DNA from: Nitrospinales bacterium
Lineage (GTDB): Bacteria; Nitrospinota_A; UBA7883; JACRGQ01
DNA length: 6,153 nucleotides
Assembly (NCBI GenBank): GCA_023248615.1
Contig: JAHFEI010000027.1
Coordinates: 7,097-13,249 of the forward strand
Direction of reading: 5' to 3'
Shown here: piece after piece, positions 4,147 through 6,153 of the stretch
How the letters are laid out: each line of letters starts with the position of its first letter
How positions within the stretch are numbered: the first letter of the stretch is position 1
The notes under the pieces: generated by a model
What the model saw: only the letters and a program-made list of their open reading frames with translations
Told to the model about the DNA's origin: nothing
The model's database searches: none
Program-made: the position numbers and the translations under genes

Positions 4147-5561
4147 TTGATTACCATGTTTCTCGGTTCGGTCATTTCCTCTATCGCCCAGCGCAGGCCT
4201 TCGCGCCCCAGCCCGGAGTTTTTTACGCCGCCGTATGGCATATGATCCATGCGGAAGGTCGGAACGTTCCCGATGTTCACGCCGCCTACATCCAGCGTCT
4301 CCCACGCCATGAAAGCTATTTTAAGGTCGTTGGTAAAAATGCCCGCCTGCAATCCGAAATCGGAGCCGTTCACGGCGGTAAGCGCGTCTTCTATCCGCCC
4401 GTAGGGGGTTAGCGTAACCACCGGGCCGAACAGTTCCATGCAGTTCACTTTCATCCGCGCTGTCGTGTTTTCCAGCACGGCGGGAGCCATCACGGAGCCG
4501 TTTACATCGCCGCCGCACAGGAGCTTCGCGCCATCCGCTACCGCTTCCTTTATCCACTCTTCAATCCTATGCACATCCCGTAGCGATATAAGCGGGCCAA
4601 CCGCCGTGGTTTCATCCATCGGATTGCCCGTTTTAAGGGCGACCACTTTTTTAAGGAAAATCGCCTTAAAGGATTCGTACACCGTTTCCTGCACGAAGAT
4701 GCGCTGTACCGATATGCATGTCTGCCCGGCGTAGCCAAAGCCGCCCGCCGTTATCCGTTCTGCCGCGTATTCCAGGTTTGCGTCGCTATGCACTATCGCC
4801 CCGGCATTCCCGCCCAGCTCCAGCGTCACTTTCTTTTTGCCCGCCTTGTTTTTCAGCCGCCACCCCACAGCGGAACTGCCAGTGAACGATAGCATCTTAA
4901 ACCGTTCGTCCGCCGCCATCCGCTCCGCGATACCATTGGTGGTGGGAATGGCGGAAAAAGCCTTTACGGGCCAGCCGGAGTTTTTAATTATCTCGCCTAG
5001 CAAAAGCGCGGTTAAAGGGGCTTGCGGAGCGGGTTTCATTACAATAGGGTTTCCGGCGGCGATGGCGGGGGCGACCTTGTGCGCCACAAGGTTTAGCGGA
5101 AAGTTGAACGGCGTTATCCCCAAAACGGGGCCGATGGGAAACCGTTTTACGAAGCAGGTATGCCCTTTGCCCAGCGGGTGGATATCGAGCGGGATTATTT
5201 CCCCCGCAGGCCGCTTTGCCTCTTCCGCCGCGTACTGGAATGTGAAGACCGAGCGTTGCACCTCCTGCCGCGCATTCAGCAATGGTTTTCCCGCTTCCAG
5301 CGTTATCATCTGCGCCATCTCTTCCGCACGTTGCGCAATGCCGCTGGCGATGTTTTGCAAAACCGTTGCGCGATCCATCGGCGGCATTTTGCGGGTATCG
5401 GCAAAAGATGCGGCGGCGCAGGCTATAGCCTCTTCGGCCTCCGCCTCCCCGGCAAGGCAGGTTGCGCCTACCACCGTTTGGTCGTACGGGTTTTTTACCT
5501 GCACCTCTTCGGAGGTCGTTACGGCCCTGCCGCCTACAAGTATCGGGTACTGTTTCGCCAT
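4131..5561 (-). CDS. NAD(P)-dependent aldehyde dehydrogenase, lactaldehyde dehydrogenase/GAPN-like
   Basis: Cytoplasmic ALDH-superfamily enzyme oxidising an aldehyde to its acid. The 476-residue length is normal and all key features are present. These are TPFNFPLNL with the oxyanion Asn153, Lys176 in MKPAPQAP for the cofactor, FTGSSAVG (226-233), general base Glu248 in LELGG, nucleophile Cys282 in GQTCIS, and Glu376 in ELFGPV. PYGGVKNSGLGREG (442-455) closes the fold. From memory the sequence is closest to archaeal CofA-type lactaldehyde dehydrogenases (TPFNFPLNL, AHK(V/I)APAIA, (M/N)MPFGGVK-type tail), but such bacterial homologues usually have no proven substrate. ATG 5561 is the only in-frame start: a TGA lies 13 codons upstream with no ATG, GTG or TTG between. 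No Shine-Dalgarno is visible. No metabolic partner gene sits next to it, so the pathway is open: lactaldehyde, glyceraldehyde-3-phosphate or a general detoxification role. Confidence 0.9.
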   Translation of the reverse strand: MAKQYPILVGGRAVTTSEEVQVKNPYDQTVVGATCLAGEAEAEEAIACAAASFADTRKMPPMDRATVLQNIASGIAQRAEEMAQMITLEAGKPLLNARQEVQRSVFTFQYAAEEAKRPAGEIIPLDIHPLGKGHTCFVKRFPIGPVLGITPFNFPLNLVAHKVAPAIAAGNPIVMKPAPQAPLTALLLGEIIKNSGWPVKAFSAIPTTNGIAERMAADERFKMLSFTGSSAVGWRLKNKAGKKKVTLELGGNAGAIVHSDANLEYAAERITAGGFGYAGQTCISVQRIFVQETVYESFKAIFLKKVVALKTGNPMDETTAVGPLISLRDVHRIEEWIKEAVADGAKLLCGGDVNGSVMAPAVLENTTARMKVNCMELFGPVVTLTPYGRIEDALTAVNGSDFGLQAGIFTNDLKIAFMAWETLDVGGVNIGNVPTFRMDHMPYGGVKNSGLGREGLRWAIEEMTEPRNMVINLPDL

Positions 5562-5738
5562 GCCAATTAATGTATACCAATATCGGGTGGTGTGCCATCA
5601 GTGAAAATATCACTATCGGCGGTAGCGCCGGAAAGTGCGGATATGGCTTGAAACTTTGCCAAGCGTGTTTGTTCCACCCTGCCTTGGGCTAAATATTTTC
5701 AGCCCGGTTGTTGCAGGCCATAAATACCAGAAAACCCC
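5562..5738. promoter_or_regulatory. Divergent intergenic region with small inverted repeats
   Basis: This region must hold the promoters of both neighbours. AGTGA (5600-5604) and TCACT (5610-5614) form an operator-like inverted repeat about 40 bp upstream of the aldehyde dehydrogenase start. CGGCG (5617-5621) and CGCCG (5626-5630) form a second small one. GGGCT (5686-5690) and AGCCC (5701-5705) enclose an A/T-rich core. I find no clear sigma-70 box, and no gene in the region. Confidence 0.3.
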
Positions 5739-5756
5739 ACCATAACGGATTATGGT
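5739..5756. promoter_or_regulatory. 7-bp inverted repeat just before the PRC-barrel gene
   Basis: ACCATAA (5739-5745) and TTATGGT (5750-5756) are perfectly complementary around CGGA. The repeat ends 15 bp before the ATG at 5772 and only 3 bp before the alternative ATG at 5760. In DNA it could be a repressor site; in RNA it would be a small hairpin near the start codon. No Shine-Dalgarno is seen between it and the start. Confidence 0.35.
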
Positions 5757-5771
5757 AGAATGGTTTCCTGT

Positions 5772-6153
5772 ATGAAAAGAGCATTCCAAAATGGGATTCC
5801 GTTGCCTTTTGAGTGGCATCTCCAGCGTTACGAAGTGGTAGACAGCAAGGGCAAGCCGGTAGCCCCCGTGCTGGACTTGCTGTACGATGAGAAGGCCGGG
5901 AAGGTGCGCTACGTCATGATAGAAATAGGCGGCGCGGTGGGAATCTCCGGCAAAAAAGTGCTTTTGGCGCCTGGGCTACTGACCCGCGCCGGGAGCGGCC
6001 AACTATTGTGTGAAGTGCCTATGGAAATTATCGAAGAAGCCCCGCCAGTGGAGGATGAGAATAGCCCGACACGGGAAGAGGAAAAGGCCATTTACGACTA
6101 TTTTGAAAAGACTCCATACTGGGAAGAGGAGCTTCCAAAGAAAAAAAAGGACA
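5772..6153 (+). CDS. PRC-barrel domain protein, N-terminal 127 residues (runs off the window)
   Basis: From the ATG at 5772 the frame is open for 127 codons to the window edge. Residues from about 12 to 90 fit a PRC-barrel fold: LQRYEVVDSKGKPVAPVLDLLYDEKAGKVR in part, then YVMIEIGG, then GKKVLLAPGLL, the pattern of a small six-strand barrel (as in the photosynthetic reaction-centre H subunit and RimM). Then an acidic stretch (EIIEEAPPVEDE) leads to YFEKTPYWEEELPKKKK. Roles of stand-alone PRC proteins vary (photosynthesis, RNA processing, stress or envelope) and nothing here picks one. There is no signal peptide, so it is probably cytoplasmic. An in-frame ATG at 5760 (MVSCMKR) is a possible alternative start; neither has a clear Shine-Dalgarno. 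The gene is divergent from the aldehyde dehydrogenase, with 210 bp between starts. Confidence 0.75.
   Translation, partial: MKRAFQNGIPLPFEWHLQRYEVVDSKGKPVAPVLDLLYDEKAGKVRYVMIEIGGAVGISGKKVLLAPGLLTRAGSGQLLCEVPMEIIEEAPPVEDENSPTREEEKAIYDYFEKTPYWEEELPKKKKD

Noticed and set aside
4837..5604. 255-codon plus-strand reading frame opposite the aldehyde dehydrogenase
   Set aside because: It is antisense to a gene with every catalytic residue in place and shows no recognisable domain.

Overview
The window (about 50% G+C by eye) looks like chromosomal DNA of a Gram-negative, diderm, respiring bacterium. Two genes encode signal-peptide proteins that end in phenylalanine as outer-membrane beta-barrels do. 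One of them carries a covalent-heme motif at its mature N-terminus and resembles the Cyc2-type cytochrome-porin fusions of iron oxidisers. The C5-pathway gene hemA shows that haem is made from glutamyl-tRNA. I cannot name the organism; the gene mix would fit several environmental lineages with extracellular redox chemistry.

Layout. 1-297: start of hemA on the minus strand, cut by the window edge. 298-971: a 674-bp gap between divergent genes with no convincing protein gene but much RNA-like structure. It holds an intrinsic terminator facing hemA (434-468), a strong 9-bp-stem hairpin (590-641), a weak plus-strand terminator (650-683), a TTGACA promoter (677-706) and a leader of about 260 nt with a perfect Shine-Dalgarno in front of a four-residue mini-ORF. 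972-2222: the Cyc2-like cytochrome-porin, closed by a strong terminator (2245-2280). 2282-2880: a repeat cluster with four copies of a 14-17 bp motif in alternating orientation, plus several REP-like hairpins. 2824-3135 (minus): a REP-associated tyrosine transposase (RAYT, Y1_Tnp/HUH family) truncated exactly where the fourth repeat copy begins. 3320-4096: a TIGR04219-like outer-membrane beta-barrel protein. 4131-5561 (minus): an NAD(P)-dependent aldehyde dehydrogenase of the lactaldehyde dehydrogenase/GAPN-like type, convergent with the previous gene. 5562-5771: a divergent intergenic region with small inverted repeats. 5772-6153: start of a PRC-barrel protein, cut by the window edge.

How it fits together. 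Apart from the mobile debris, the genes appear to be single transcription units in alternating orientations, not one operon. hemA and the cytochrome-porin share an upstream region and a haem theme: hemA supplies the cofactor precursor and the porin consumes haem. That makes the structured region between them the most interesting non-coding part. The repeat cluster and broken RAYT form an accessory island between two envelope genes.
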